This document shows, piece by piece, positions 8,218-16,521 of a stretch of DNA of 26,022 nucleotides. Position 1 is the first letter of the stretch. The number at the start of each line of letters is the position of its first letter. This stretch comes from Actinomycetota bacterium (GTDB lineage: Bacteria; Actinomycetota; Acidimicrobiia; Acidimicrobiales; Ilumatobacteraceae). A program made the translations under genes and the position numbers. A model generated the notes under the pieces. That model saw only the letters and a list, made by a program, of their open reading frames with translations, had not been told where the DNA came from and searched no databases. Location: contig VERK01000007.1 in the NCBI GenBank assembly GCA_018882725.1, positions 1-26,022 on the forward strand, written 5' to 3'.

Positions 8218-9456
8218 ATGCGCAAACGTCATCTGACCGTGGTGGTACTCGCTTCGCTCGTCATCGCGTCGTGCGGAGGAGACGACTCGTCGAACTCGGC
8301 CGGACCCGCCGCCACCGAGACGATGCCACCGGCAACCGACGCACCCGTCGCAACTGATGCACCGGCGTCGACCGAGCCTCCCGTCGCGCCGTACGTGAGC
8401 GAGGTGTACTCCGACCCGGCCAACTGGACGTGCCGACCCGACACCACCGACACCTGTGACGACGACACCAGCGTCACTTTGGTGAACGCCGATGGTTCGA
8501 CCGAGGTGCTCACGTTCACTCCCGACCCGAACGCACCGGTCGATTGCTTCTACCTCTACCCCACCTCGAGCGAGGACGCTTCGCTCAACTCCGACTACTC
8601 GGCAGGCAACGAACGGATCACCGCGTATGGACAAGTGGCCCGTTTGTCGAGTGTGTGCCGCATGTTCGCGCCCACGTACCGCAGCGTCACCTTGGCCGGC
8701 CTCTTCAATCCGTCACTGCCCGGAGATCGTGCGCAGGCCTGGAGCCTTCCGTTCGAGGATGTGCAGGACGCGTGGAAGCACTACCTCGCCAACGACAATC
8801 AGGGTCGCGGTGTGATCTTGTTGAGCCACTCGCAGGGCACCGGCCAGATGACGCGACTGATCGACGAAGTGATCGACGGCGACGAGGCGCAGCGATCACT
8901 CATCGTGTCGGCCACACTGCTCGGCGGTTCGATCGCGGTGCCGCGAGGTGGTGACGTGGGCGGTCGCTTCGACAACCTGCCCCTGTGTCGCAGCGCCGAG
9001 CAGATCGGCTGCATCATGACCTTCGCGACGTTCCGCGACACCCGGCCGCCGGTTCCCGATGCGTTCTTCGGCAAGGCCGCGGGCATGGGCCAGGCACCCG
9101 ATCCCAACCAGGAAGCGGGCTGCACCAACCCGGCCGCATTGAGCGGCGGTTCGGGCGACCTGTTGTCGGCGTTCTCCACCGGCGAGTGGGGTTTCGCCGA
9201 TGGTTCGGGCAGCCAGAAGATCACCACACCGTTCATGGGTTTCCCCGGACTGATCTCGGCGCAGTGCGTGAGTGAAGGTGAGTTCTCGTACTTGCAGGTG
9301 ACCATGAAGCCCGATGCATCCGATCCGCGCACCGATGACATTCGTGGTGATCTCGACGATCGTTGGGGCCTGCACGCCGTCGACTGGGAGATCGGAGCGC
9401 TCTCGATCCTCGACGTGCTGCGTCAACAGATCGCGGTCTGGCTCTCGGCCAGCTGA
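8218..9456 (+). CDS. DUF3089 family lipoprotein (alpha/beta-hydrolase, lipase-like)
   Basis: A 412-residue secreted lipoprotein. A basic N-terminus and hydrophobic stretch end in the lipobox VIASC, with Cys19 the lipidated residue, followed by a Ser/Thr/Pro/Ala-rich linker to about residue 57. The DUF3089 domain follows, with YPTSS near 114-118, APTYR at 151-155 and the nucleophile elbow SHSQG at 203-207 (Ser205), typical of serine alpha/beta hydrolases. Several paired cysteines (72/80, 110/147 and others) fit an extracytoplasmic protein. Members are presumed esterases or lipases; the substrate is unknown. The ATG is fixed by the signal peptide and the -10 box 6 nt upstream. It is divergent from EamA, and the aldo/keto reductase follows in the same direction from its own promoter. 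Confidence 0.85.
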   Translation: MRKRHLTVVVLASLVIASCGGDDSSNSAGPAATETMPPATDAPVATDAPASTEPPVAPYVSEVYSDPANWTCRPDTTDTCDDDTSVTLVNADGSTEVLTFTPDPNAPVDCFYLYPTSSEDASLNSDYSAGNERITAYGQVARLSSVCRMFAPTYRSVTLAGLFNPSLPGDRAQAWSLPFEDVQDAWKHYLANDNQGRGVILLSHSQGTGQMTRLIDEVIDGDEAQRSLIVSATLLGGSIAVPRGGDVGGRFDNLPLCRSAEQIGCIMTFATFRDTRPPVPDAFFGKAAGMGQAPDPNQEAGCTNPAALSGGSGDLLSAFSTGEWGFADGSGSQKITTPFMGFPGLISAQCVSEGEFSYLQVTMKPDASDPRTDDIRGDLDDRWGLHAVDWEIGALSILDVLRQQIAVWLSAS

Positions 9457-9463
9457 TCCCGTC

Positions 9464-9469
9464 TAGGGT
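9464..9469 (+). promoter_or_regulatory. -10 box of a leaderless promoter (aldo/keto reductase)
   Basis: TAGGGT lies 6 nt before the ATG at 9476, in the 19-nt gap after the DUF3089 stop. The reductase therefore probably has its own leaderless transcript despite the short gap. Confidence 0.5.
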
Positions 9470-9475
9470 CGGGCC

Positions 9476-10465
9476 ATGCATCACGTTCCGTTCGGCCGCA
9501 CCGGCCTCAAGGTGTCGCGACTCTGCTTGGGCACCATGACGTTCGGCTATCAGTGCGACGACGAGACCTCGTTCGCCATCATGGACGCGGCCGACGCCGC
9601 CGGCATCGACTTCTTCGACACGGCTGATGTGTATCCGGTGGGCGGGCCGCCCGATCTGTTCGGCCGCACCGAAGAAATCGTCGGCCGTTGGATGAAGGGT
9701 CGTCGTGACGACTACATCCTCGCCACCAAGTGCTTCTTCCCCACCGGGCGCAAGCCGTGGGATCAAGGCAACTCGCGCAAGAACATCATGCGCGCCATCG
9801 ACGCGTCGTTGCGTCGACTGCAGACCGACTACGTCGACTTGTATCAGGTGCACTTCTGGGACGAGCACACGCCCATCGACGAGACGATGCTCGCGCTGCA
9901 CGACCTGGTGACGTCGGGCAAGGTTCGTTACGTCGGCTGTTCGAACTACCTCTCGTATCAACTGTCGCGTTCGATCGGCCGCTCCGAGGTGCTCGGCGTC
10001 AGCCGATTCGAGTCGGTGCAACCGCGGTACAACGCGCTGTTCCGCGAGAACGAGCGCGAGCTGTTCCCGCTCTGCCGCGACGAGAACGTGGCCGTCATTC
10101 CTTACAACCCGCTCGCCGGCGGTTTCCTCACCGGCAAACACAAGCCCGGCACGCCCACCGAAGGCACGCGCTTCACTCTCGGTTACTCGGCCGAGCGCTA
10201 TCAAGAGCGCTACTGGCACGAGCGCATGTTCGAGACCGTCGAGATCATGAAGGGTCTGGCTGCCGAGTCGGGCGTGACCCCAGCGACGCTCGCCGTTCAG
10301 TGGGTACTGGCCAACCCGATCATCACGTCGCCCATCATCGGCGCGAGCAAGCCCGAGCAATTGGCCGATGCCGTCGCCGCCGTGAAGGCGCCGATCGATC
10401 CCGAACTCAAGACGCGAATCGACACACTCACGTACGAGTATCGATTCGGCGACAACGCGCGCTGA
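9476..10465 (+). CDS. Aldo/keto reductase
   Basis: NAD(P)H-dependent oxidoreductase with a TIM-barrel fold, 329 residues, full length for the family. The catalytic tetrad is complete: Asp48 and Tyr53 in FFDTADVY, Lys85 in ATKCF, His126 in YQVHFWD. The coenzyme-binding C-terminal part has the typical IIGASKPEQL motif. It resembles the AKR group used for general aldehyde or ketone reduction; the substrate is not predictable. It ends 1 nt before the stop of the convergent SDR gene. Confidence 0.92.
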   Translation: MHHVPFGRTGLKVSRLCLGTMTFGYQCDDETSFAIMDAADAAGIDFFDTADVYPVGGPPDLFGRTEEIVGRWMKGRRDDYILATKCFFPTGRKPWDQGNSRKNIMRAIDASLRRLQTDYVDLYQVHFWDEHTPIDETMLALHDLVTSGKVRYVGCSNYLSYQLSRSIGRSEVLGVSRFESVQPRYNALFRENERELFPLCRDENVAVIPYNPLAGGFLTGKHKPGTPTEGTRFTLGYSAERYQERYWHERMFETVEIMKGLAAESGVTPATLAVQWVLANPIITSPIIGASKPEQLADAVAAVKAPIDPELKTRIDTLTYEYRFGDNAR

Positions 10466-10466
10466 C

Positions 10467-11393
10467 TCAGCCCTTGGCGTGCTGGCGGAACCAGTCGATG
10501 GTGACAGCCAGCGACTCGTCGAGCGGCGTCCCGTGATCGCCGAACGTCGCGGCGTAGGCCGAGTGGTCGACCACGAAGTCGTGCTCGAACTCGTAGAGCA
10601 TCTCGATGATCTCGCGGGCCGGGGGAATGAACAATCCGGCCAGACGCAGTTGGAACGCTGTGCGCCTCACCGAATTGGCGGGAACCCCCGCGATGGCCGC
10701 CACGCGGGCCAGGAACTCGCCGTTGGTGATGGCCGATGCGTTCGGAACGTGCCACGCGCGTCCGAGCGAACGCTCGTCGAGCGCGAGCCTGACCAAGGCT
10801 TCCCCGAAGTCGACGACGTAGGTGTAACTGTGAAGTGCGTTCGGATCACCGAAGGTCTCGGCTTTCTTCCCCGCCACCAAGGTTCCGAAGAACCGCTCAC
10901 CCACCTGTGAACCGAGCGCGAAGGGACCGAAGAAATCCGATGCACGACCCGAGGTGACCTTCAGGTTGCCGGCCTTCCACTCGGCTTCGAGTGCGCGCCA
11001 CATGTCGGCGCGAGTGCGACCCTTGCGTGTGGTGGCCGCCTGCGGCAGATCTTCGGTGAGCGGCTTCGTGCTCGGTGCGTAGCCGTAAAGGTTGTCGACC
11101 GCCACGAACGTGCTACCCGAGCGCTTGGCCGCGTTCACAACACTTGCCTGCAACGCCGGGAACTCCTGCGGCCAGCGGTGGTACTCGGGCTGCGACGCCT
11201 GGTACACGACGTCGGCTCCGGCCAGTGCCGTGGCCAGAGCGTCGGTGTCGCGCACGTCGACCTTCTGCGTCGTCGCACCGGGCACTTCGGTACCCGAGCG
11301 CGTGATGACGACGGCATCGATGTGCCGTTGCGCGAGCGAGTTCACGATGGCCCGACCAACCGGGCCGGCTCCGAGTACGGCGTGACGGGTCAT
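10467..11393 (-). CDS. NAD-dependent epimerase/dehydratase family (atypical extended SDR)
   Basis: A 308-residue Rossmann-fold protein with the dinucleotide-binding motif GAGPVG at residues 8-13 and an acidic turn DVRDTDAL near 46-53. The core DNLYGYAP (100-107) corresponds to the active-site region, but no YxxxK pair is present (Tyr105 is followed by Lys110), so it may be an atypical SDR with altered catalysis or a binding protein. The gene starts 7 nt after the carotenoid oxygenase stop, with a weak GAGAACGAG ribosome-binding site. It is therefore the second gene of that operon and probably acts on, or senses, products of the same pathway. It converges on the aldo/keto reductase with a 1-nt gap. 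Confidence 0.83.
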   Translation of the reverse strand: MTRHAVLGAGPVGRAIVNSLAQRHIDAVVITRSGTEVPGATTQKVDVRDTDALATALAGADVVYQASQPEYHRWPQEFPALQASVVNAAKRSGSTFVAVDNLYGYAPSTKPLTEDLPQAATTRKGRTRADMWRALEAEWKAGNLKVTSGRASDFFGPFALGSQVGERFFGTLVAGKKAETFGDPNALHSYTYVVDFGEALVRLALDERSLGRAWHVPNASAITNGEFLARVAAIAGVPANSVRRTAFQLRLAGLFIPPAREIIEMLYEFEHDFVVDHSAYAATFGDHGTPLDESLAVTIDWFRQHAKG

Positions 11394-11400
11394 CTCGTTC

Positions 11401-12768
11401 TCACTTGGGGTCGGGGCACCAGTTGCCGTGGAAACCGAACGGCACGCGCTGGGGCAACTTCACCTGGGCCACGTAGCCACGACCGAAGTCGCGCGCGTCG
11501 AGCACCGCGAACTCGGTCGAGTCGTCGTTGCCGTCGTGCACGAAGGTCACGAGCCAACCGTCGTCCTCGTCGGTGCTGCCGGGCCGGGCCACGAACACCG
11601 GCTCACCGGCCGCACGGCCCGGACCGTGATCGAACATCTCGCGCTTGCCCGTGTGGAGGTCGTGCTTGAGCGTGGGCCAGTGCATCGAATCCGGGTCGGG
11701 CTGGGCGCAGTAGCCGTAGCGATACGGCTTACCGGTGAGCGCACCGCGGTGACGCGGGAACTCGTTCGGAGTCTCGTCGATCGTGGTGACGGCGACATTG
11801 CGGGTCTTCGGATCGACCTCCCAGCGCACCAGACGTCCCGTCGTGTCGCCGAACGGACCGTTGAGATCGTCGCGCATCATTCTCTCGTAGAAGCACACGT
11901 CGAGCACGACCTTGCCGTCGGGCGTGTCGTACGCGTTGAGCGGGTGGAACACGTAGCCCACGGGCACATCGACCCACACGATGTCGGCCGCCGTACCCTC
12001 ACGCGGCATCAGGCCCACGCGGTTGCCGTAATCGTCGTACCAGCGGAACGGGAACGAGCGGCCGGAGAACGCCAGGTCGAGATCGACCAGCACCGGCTGG
12101 TCGTACACCACCACGTAGCGATCGGTGATCGACATGTCGTGCACCATCGACATGCCAGGCAGCCGAATGTCGACCGTGCGGTTCACTCGGCCGTCCTTGC
12201 CCACGCGTACGTATTGGATGTGATCCATCCACTCGGCCCAGGCGTACACCATGGCGTGCATCTCGCCCGTTGCCGGATCGACCTTCGGGTGGGCGGTGAA
12301 TGCGCCGGGCAGCGTGCCGAAGAAGTCGTTGTACCCGACGGTCTCGAGTTCGTACGTGAGCTCGACCGGGCATCCACCGGCCTCGACCATGGCCCACGTG
12401 GTGCCCGCGAATGCACCCACGTTGGTGTTGGGCCCGCTCGGCGAATTGTTCCAATTACGACCCGGGATCTCGGCCTGGCCGCGCACCTCGCTCACGCGCT
12501 TCGAGCCGACGTAGCGATTGCGATACCACTCGGCGCGACCCTCGCGCAGACGAATGCCGTGCACCATGCCGTCGCCGATGAACCAGTGGTGCGTGGATGG
12601 ATCGACCTCACTGATGGGGTTCGGTCCGTTGCGCAGGTAGCGGCCGTTGAGTTCCTTGGGAAGTTCGCCGATCACCTGCAGATCGGTTGCGGTGACTTCC
12701 TCGGTGACGGGTGCGTAATTGCCCGCGAGGTACCGGTTGTGGGCGGGGGCATCGGAAAGTGCGCTCAT
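11401..12768 (-). CDS. Carotenoid oxygenase family protein (carotenoid / stilbene cleavage dioxygenase)
   Basis: Non-haem Fe(II) dioxygenase that splits a conjugated C=C bond in carotenoids, apocarotenoids or lignostilbenes; 455 residues. The seven-bladed propeller family is marked by GRYLRNGPNPI and by the four iron-binding histidines: His160 (FTAHPK), His210 (MVHDMS), His275 (VFHPLNAYD) and His447 near the C-terminus (FGFHGNWCP). The open frame begins at 12804, but the ATG at 12768 is chosen. It has a -10 box (TAGACA) 7 nt upstream and a consensus -35, so the longer frame would include the promoter. It is the first gene of a two-gene operon with the SDR protein, divergent from a TetR regulator that probably controls it. 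Confidence 0.92.
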   Translation of the reverse strand: MSALSDAPAHNRYLAGNYAPVTEEVTATDLQVIGELPKELNGRYLRNGPNPISEVDPSTHHWFIGDGMVHGIRLREGRAEWYRNRYVGSKRVSEVRGQAEIPGRNWNNSPSGPNTNVGAFAGTTWAMVEAGGCPVELTYELETVGYNDFFGTLPGAFTAHPKVDPATGEMHAMVYAWAEWMDHIQYVRVGKDGRVNRTVDIRLPGMSMVHDMSITDRYVVVYDQPVLVDLDLAFSGRSFPFRWYDDYGNRVGLMPREGTAADIVWVDVPVGYVFHPLNAYDTPDGKVVLDVCFYERMMRDDLNGPFGDTTGRLVRWEVDPKTRNVAVTTIDETPNEFPRHRGALTGKPYRYGYCAQPDPDSMHWPTLKHDLHTGKREMFDHGPGRAAGEPVFVARPGSTDEDDGWLVTFVHDGNDDSTEFAVLDARDFGRGYVAQVKLPQRVPFGFHGNWCPDPK

Positions 12769-12775
12769 GTGACGC

Positions 12776-12781
12776 TGTCTA
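12776..12781 (-). promoter_or_regulatory. -10 box of the carotenoid oxygenase operon
   Basis: TAGACA on the minus strand, 17 nt from TTGACA (12804-12799) and 7 nt before the ATG at 12768. A near-ideal sigma70-type promoter for a leaderless message. Confidence 0.65.
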
Positions 12782-12791
12782 GTCGCCCACG

Positions 12792-12804
12792 TTGACACTG
12801 TCAA
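12792..12804. promoter_or_regulatory. Palindromic operator that contains both divergent -35 boxes
   Basis: TTGACA-C-TGTCAA is a perfect inverted repeat with a 1-nt centre. Read rightward, TTGACA is the -35 of the TetR gene; read leftward, the other arm is TTGACA for the carotenoid oxygenase operon. Each arm is 17 nt from its own -10 box. A TetR dimer bound here would block both promoters, so autoregulation with co-repression of the operon is inferred. Confidence 0.7.
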
Positions 12805-12814
12805 GAGTTGGTCT

Positions 12815-12820
12815 TATGCT
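12815..12820 (+). promoter_or_regulatory. -10 box of the TetR gene
   Basis: TATGCT lies 17 nt after TTGACA (12792-12797) and 6 nt before the GTG start at 12827, giving a leaderless transcript. Confidence 0.65.
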
Positions 12821-12826
12821 CTCGGC

Positions 12827-13420
12827 GTGTCCCCCCAGACCCTGCGCGAGACCGTCCTCAAGGCGGCCGTCGACTACATCGCCGATCACGGACCCGACGG
12901 CCTGTCGTTTCGACAGGTCGCCCAAGCGGCTGGCGTGAGTCACCAGGCGCCGTACCACCACTTCACCGACCGCAAGGGAATCTTCGAAGCGATTTCGATT
13001 GAGGGCTACGAGTTGTTCAACTCCGCCATGCTCGGCGCGTTGGCCGGCAACCCCGACGATCCCACCACCGCGCTCCTCGAGGCGTACGTGGGCTTCGCGC
13101 TCGATCACCGCGGTCATTTCCGTGTGATGTTCAGGCCCGATCTGTGCATGATCAGTGACAACCCCGAACTGCAGCGTGTCGCCGATGCTTCGTTCGACGT
13201 GCTCGTCGACTTGGTGCGCGACGTTCTCGGACCCAAGGCATCGATCAGCGACATCCGTGCTCGCGCGACCGCGATGTGGGCACTGGCCCACGGCTTGGCC
13301 ACTCTCCTCATCGACGGCCCACTCGAGAACAAGATCGGGCGCATCGGCAGCCGCCGCGCTCTCATCCGTGCGGTGGCCGGGCAGTCCGGAATGGCCACGC
13401 CCAAGAAGCGCAAACGCTGA
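12827..13420 (+). CDS. TetR/AcrR-family transcriptional regulator
   Basis: One-component repressor, 197 residues. The N-terminal helix-turn-helix occupies about residues 9-55, with the recognition segment FRQVAQAAGVSHQAPYHHF (28-46) typical of TetR proteins. The C-terminal ligand and dimerisation domain contains WALAHGLATLLIDG, resembling the WHG-type TetR C-terminal domain. The C-terminus is very basic (KKRKR). The GTG at 12827 is chosen because it is 6 nt after the TATGCT -10 box. It is divergent from the carotenoid oxygenase operon over a 58-bp region that holds a palindromic operator, so it most likely represses that operon and itself in response to a substrate or product. It converges on the esterase gene, 3 nt apart. 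Confidence 0.92.
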   Translation: MSPQTLRETVLKAAVDYIADHGPDGLSFRQVAQAAGVSHQAPYHHFTDRKGIFEAISIEGYELFNSAMLGALAGNPDDPTTALLEAYVGFALDHRGHFRVMFRPDLCMISDNPELQRVADASFDVLVDLVRDVLGPKASISDIRARATAMWALAHGLATLLIDGPLENKIGRIGSRRALIRAVAGQSGMATPKKRKR

Positions 13421-13423
13421 GAT

Positions 13424-14263
13424 TCAGCCGAACAGGTGCAACATGCCGCGCGCGATGGCGGACGATTGCACCGTCACGTGGTGCTCGCCCGCGTAGATCG
13501 CGAAGTCGACACTCGCGCCCGACTCGGTGGCCCGCTGACCAAACGTCTCGGCGTTGCGCACCATGGCCGCCATCACACGCTGATCGGCATTGGCGAATCG
13601 CTGCGGATACACCTTCGACACGTCACCCTCTTCGTGTTCACCCGCGCACACGAACAGTCGGTGGCTGGCCGGACGCTTTCCGATGTCACGCGACAGGATC
13701 GATGCGTCGTTCCACCACAGCGACGGCGTGATGGCCATTGCTCGCGGGAACACGTCGGAGTGTTCGAGCCAGGCCCACGCGGCGAACAAGCCCGACAACG
13801 ACCAGCCACCGATTGCGCACTCGCCCATCGCGTGACCAGCGGCGTTCATTCGGGCGCGAACTTGTGGCAGCACCACGTCGACGAGCAAGCGGAGAAACTC
13901 TGGCGCTCCCCCGGTTCCCTTCGACGCCATCGCGTTGTCGGCCGCGAACGGGCCGGGCAGGGTCCACTCGTCGGGCGTGAAGTCGCGGAACCGACTCGTG
14001 ATGTACGCCAACGGATTCGGCTCGTCACGCATCACTCCCACCACCGCCACCGGCGGGAAGTCGCCGAGCGACACGAGCCCGAGCGTGCGCGCGAATTCGG
14101 TGGCCGTGAGAAACATGAAGTCACCGTCGAGGAGGACGAGTACCGACACCGGCTGAGAAGTCGGCGTGGTCGGCAACGACACGTGGACACGCAGGCCGGG
14201 CTCGGACGAACCCGAGGGCGTCGTCCACGAATCGGAGGCAGACAAGATCAACGGATCGGTCAC
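13424..14263 (-). CDS. Alpha/beta-hydrolase esterase (esterase D / enterochelin-esterase-like)
   Basis: A 279-residue hydrolase. The nucleophile elbow GWSLSG is at 153-158 (Ser155), the oxyanion/strand region VLVLLDGDFMF at 41-51, and the catalytic His is one of the pair at 261-262 (AGEHHVTV). PF00756-type esterases cleave acyl esters, siderophore esters or S-formylglutathione; no closer assignment is possible. The open frame extends to 14416, but that N-terminal part is His/Thr-rich and overlaps the end of the HNH gene. The GTG at 14263, which starts directly before the domain, is preferred. There is no signal peptide. It follows the DUF222-HNH gene by 41 nt and converges on TetR. Confidence 0.82.
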   Translation of the reverse strand: MTDPLILSASDSWTTPSGSSEPGLRVHVSLPTTPTSQPVSVLVLLDGDFMFLTATEFARTLGLVSLGDFPPVAVVGVMRDEPNPLAYITSRFRDFTPDEWTLPGPFAADNAMASKGTGGAPEFLRLLVDVVLPQVRARMNAAGHAMGECAIGGWSLSGLFAAWAWLEHSDVFPRAMAITPSLWWNDASILSRDIGKRPASHRLFVCAGEHEEGDVSKVYPQRFANADQRVMAAMVRNAETFGQRATESGASVDFAIYAGEHHVTVQSSAIARGMLHLFG

Positions 14264-14304
14264 GACCGCATCTTGGCACGGCGAGCACGGAGCGGACGCC
14301 CGTT

Positions 14305-15567
14305 CTACGTGGGTGTGAGTGTTCGTCCGGTGGGTGTGGTGACGTGGGTGGTGCGGGTGGTCGTGTCGTAGTGCGTGATGTAGCCGTGCACTTTCAACCG
14401 GTTGTGTCGTCGACATAACGGGTCGGCGTTGCCGACATCGGTGTCACCACCATCAGCCCACGGAACCCGATGATCGACATCGCAGGTGAGCACGTTGCAA
14501 CCCGGCCAGATACATCGTCGCCGTCGTAGCAACACCGCGGCTCGGGTACTGCCGGTGAACAGCCGGGACCGTCGCCCCAAGCCGACCGGCACACCCGCCG
14601 AATCGATCACGACTCGACGGACGTGAGCCACCAGGGAGGTGGCGACCACGTCGACTGGGTCGAGCATCACACCCGCAGTCGTTTCACAACGGGTATCCAA
14701 CACGTTCTCCCCGGGTTCGATCAACGACCCGAGCCGTGAGCCGGTCTCCATCGCAGTGAGCGTGCGTTCATACGTGCACTGATCGATGACGATGTTGACG
14801 AGCGGCTCGGGAGCCGGCGCGAACTGGCCGGCCGCCGACGCGAACACCGCATACAACGCGTCAGCCCTCCGCTGCTTACTGGTTCGGGCCAGCGACGTGG
14901 GCGACAAACCGAGCGCGTCGCGTTCGGCGAGATCACGTGACAACTCGGCTTGCACATACTTCTCGAACACTTCAGTGATCAACGCCCCCTGAGCGTTCCC
15001 CAACCGGGCATCCACATACGTCGCCGTACCAGCCGCCGTGACCGTCGCATCACGATCGTCGTGCACCTGATCATGTGACCGGTGCGCCCCGTCAGCATCG
15101 GCGAGCTGTTCCCAGCGGGACGCCAACTGTGAGAAATCGTCACACGGCAACGCCTGCGCGTACTCGACCAACTGATCGACGAACTCAGGCAACTGAGCAG
15201 TGACCCGCTTGTTCGCATGCAAACCCGCCAAACGCGTCACCGGACCCGACGCCAACACCCCCTCCGACATCTGATCGGCCACCTGGGGATAGTGACGCAC
15301 GAAATCAGCGACTCGTACCACCCGCTTGGCCTCGGCTGCCGACCAATTCACTCGGGTACGCAACCAGGACACCGTCGACACACAACCATCGACCTGGAAC
15401 CAGCCGTTCAACGCCACCCGATCAACCAAACGAGCCGTCGCCACCTCGACATGACGCTTCAAACGCTCCAACTCGACCAACAACGCCTCAGCCTCAGCCG
15501 ACGACGACAACGCAGACACCTTCTCATCCACCAACCCACGAAGATCAGCACGCGTCAACTCCAACAT
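14305..15567 (-). CDS. DUF222 domain protein with C-terminal HNH endonuclease domain
   Basis: A 420-residue protein of the actinobacterial DUF222-HNH (REP13E12-like) family, which is often multicopy. DUF222 is mostly helical and spans about residues 1-335. The C-terminal HNH module begins at Cys352 (CIWPGC) and continues with CDVDHRVPW (His366 catalytic, Asp363/Asp365), Asn380 and LCRRHNRLKVHG (His388-Asn389, His394); the CxxxxC pairs suggest a bound zinc. All nuclease residues look intact. The ATG at 15567 (MLELTRADLR) is chosen because a TATGGT -10 box lies 7 nt upstream. The upstream ATG at 15579 would fall within that box. Biological role is unknown; homing or mobile behaviour is suspected for the family but nothing here proves it. 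Confidence 0.88.
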   Translation of the reverse strand: MLELTRADLRGLVDEKVSALSSSAEAEALLVELERLKRHVEVATARLVDRVALNGWFQVDGCVSTVSWLRTRVNWSAAEAKRVVRVADFVRHYPQVADQMSEGVLASGPVTRLAGLHANKRVTAQLPEFVDQLVEYAQALPCDDFSQLASRWEQLADADGAHRSHDQVHDDRDATVTAAGTATYVDARLGNAQGALITEVFEKYVQAELSRDLAERDALGLSPTSLARTSKQRRADALYAVFASAAGQFAPAPEPLVNIVIDQCTYERTLTAMETGSRLGSLIEPGENVLDTRCETTAGVMLDPVDVVATSLVAHVRRVVIDSAGVPVGLGRRSRLFTGSTRAAVLLRRRRCIWPGCNVLTCDVDHRVPWADGGDTDVGNADPLCRRHNRLKVHGYITHYDTTTRTTHVTTPTGRTLTPT

Positions 15568-15574
15568 GCACACG

Positions 15575-15580
15575 ACCATA
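15575..15580 (-). promoter_or_regulatory. -10 box of a leaderless promoter (DUF222-HNH gene)
   Basis: TATGGT on the minus strand, 7 nt before the ATG at 15567. It lies in the 165-bp divergent region shared with the lipoprotein gene at 15733, in which no other structure is clear. Confidence 0.45.
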
Positions 15581-15732
15581 AACACAGGGTGTTGCAGAGT
15601 TGAGGGAAGAATCATCGAAACGATGTGGCAGATTTCCCCGCATCACTTCGCCGTTTCAGGTGCACCCAGTCCCACAGGCGCCGGCCACGCATGCTCTTGG
15701 TCGTCTTGCGGCAAATGTGGAACACTCATCCG

Positions 15733-16521
15733 ATGCGACGCTCACTCCCCGTCTCACGAACTGCACTGTTCGCCGCCGTCTCACTCGTGGCGCTCGTATC
15801 GTGCGGAGGAAGCGGCGATGCCGACACGAATGCAACAGTGCCGACCGCCGAAGTCGAGTCGACCATTGCCGCATCATCCGAGACGACCAGCGTCGAGACC
15901 ACTGCACTATCGGCGGCGGAATCGATGCGCGGTAAGCGCTATTGCGAATTCCTGCTTCTGAATCCCACCGCCAATGGCATCGAGGCGACCGTCTACAACT
16001 CGTTCCCGCTCGGCGACTGCCCAGACGAACAGTGGTCCGCCATCGACCCTCCCGCCGTGGCCGCGGCCGAAGGTGCGGTGTTCGCTCTGGCCAACGGACC
16101 GCGTTATTGGCTGATGGACTCGGTAGGTCGCGACACATCCGATGTGATCACGAAGACGCTCGGTGGCATCGCGATGAACCGCTACGCGACGGTGACGATC
16201 ACCGACCCGAAGTCGGTTGGTATTCCCTTCACGACGCAGAAGGTGGACCGCAAGTCGACTTTCACGTTCTTCGCCGGTAGCGAGGTCTACCTTCTGGTCG
16301 ATCCCGATGGCCGGCGCTTCGTCATGCAAAGCTGGAGTCAGCAACGAGACCCCGATCTCGAAGAAGCCGACCTCGCTGGCTTGGCGTCACGACTCGAACT
16401 TCCGGCCGGCTGGAGTTACGTGGTCGAGCAACTGACCGAAGATCTGGTGGTGGGCGCCGATCGCGCGGTGGCCGAAGTGCTCCAGGACAACCTGCAGAAC
16501 TCCTACTCGCTGATCACCTGA
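15733..16521 (+). CDS. Hypothetical lipoprotein
   Basis: A 262-residue protein of unknown function. A basic start (MRRSLPVSR) and hydrophobic segment end in the lipobox LVSC, with Cys24 predicted to be lipidated. A Ser/Thr/Ala/Glu-rich linker runs to about residue 57. The remainder is a globular domain with no motif I recognise; YCEFLLLNPTANGIEATVYNS and the FTFFAGSEVYLLVDPDGRRFVMQSW segment suggest beta-rich structure. The upstream open frame (to 15625) is excluded because the lipoprotein signal must be N-terminal. AACACT 6 nt upstream of the ATG may be a weak -10 box. It is divergent from the HNH gene and followed by a 319-bp non-coding stretch. Confidence 0.75.
   Translation: MRRSLPVSRTALFAAVSLVALVSCGGSGDADTNATVPTAEVESTIAASSETTSVETTALSAAESMRGKRYCEFLLLNPTANGIEATVYNSFPLGDCPDEQWSAIDPPAVAAAEGAVFALANGPRYWLMDSVGRDTSDVITKTLGGIAMNRYATVTITDPKSVGIPFTTQKVDRKSTFTFFAGSEVYLLVDPDGRRFVMQSWSQQRDPDLEEADLAGLASRLELPAGWSYVVEQLTEDLVVGADRAVAEVLQDNLQNSYSLIT

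Noticed and set aside
11428..12795. 455-codon rightward open frame over the carotenoid oxygenase
   Set aside because: Antisense shadow; the minus frame has all four iron-binding histidines.
13436..14371. 311-codon rightward open frame over the esterase
   Set aside because: Antisense shadow of a gene with a clear GWSLSG elbow and catalytic His.
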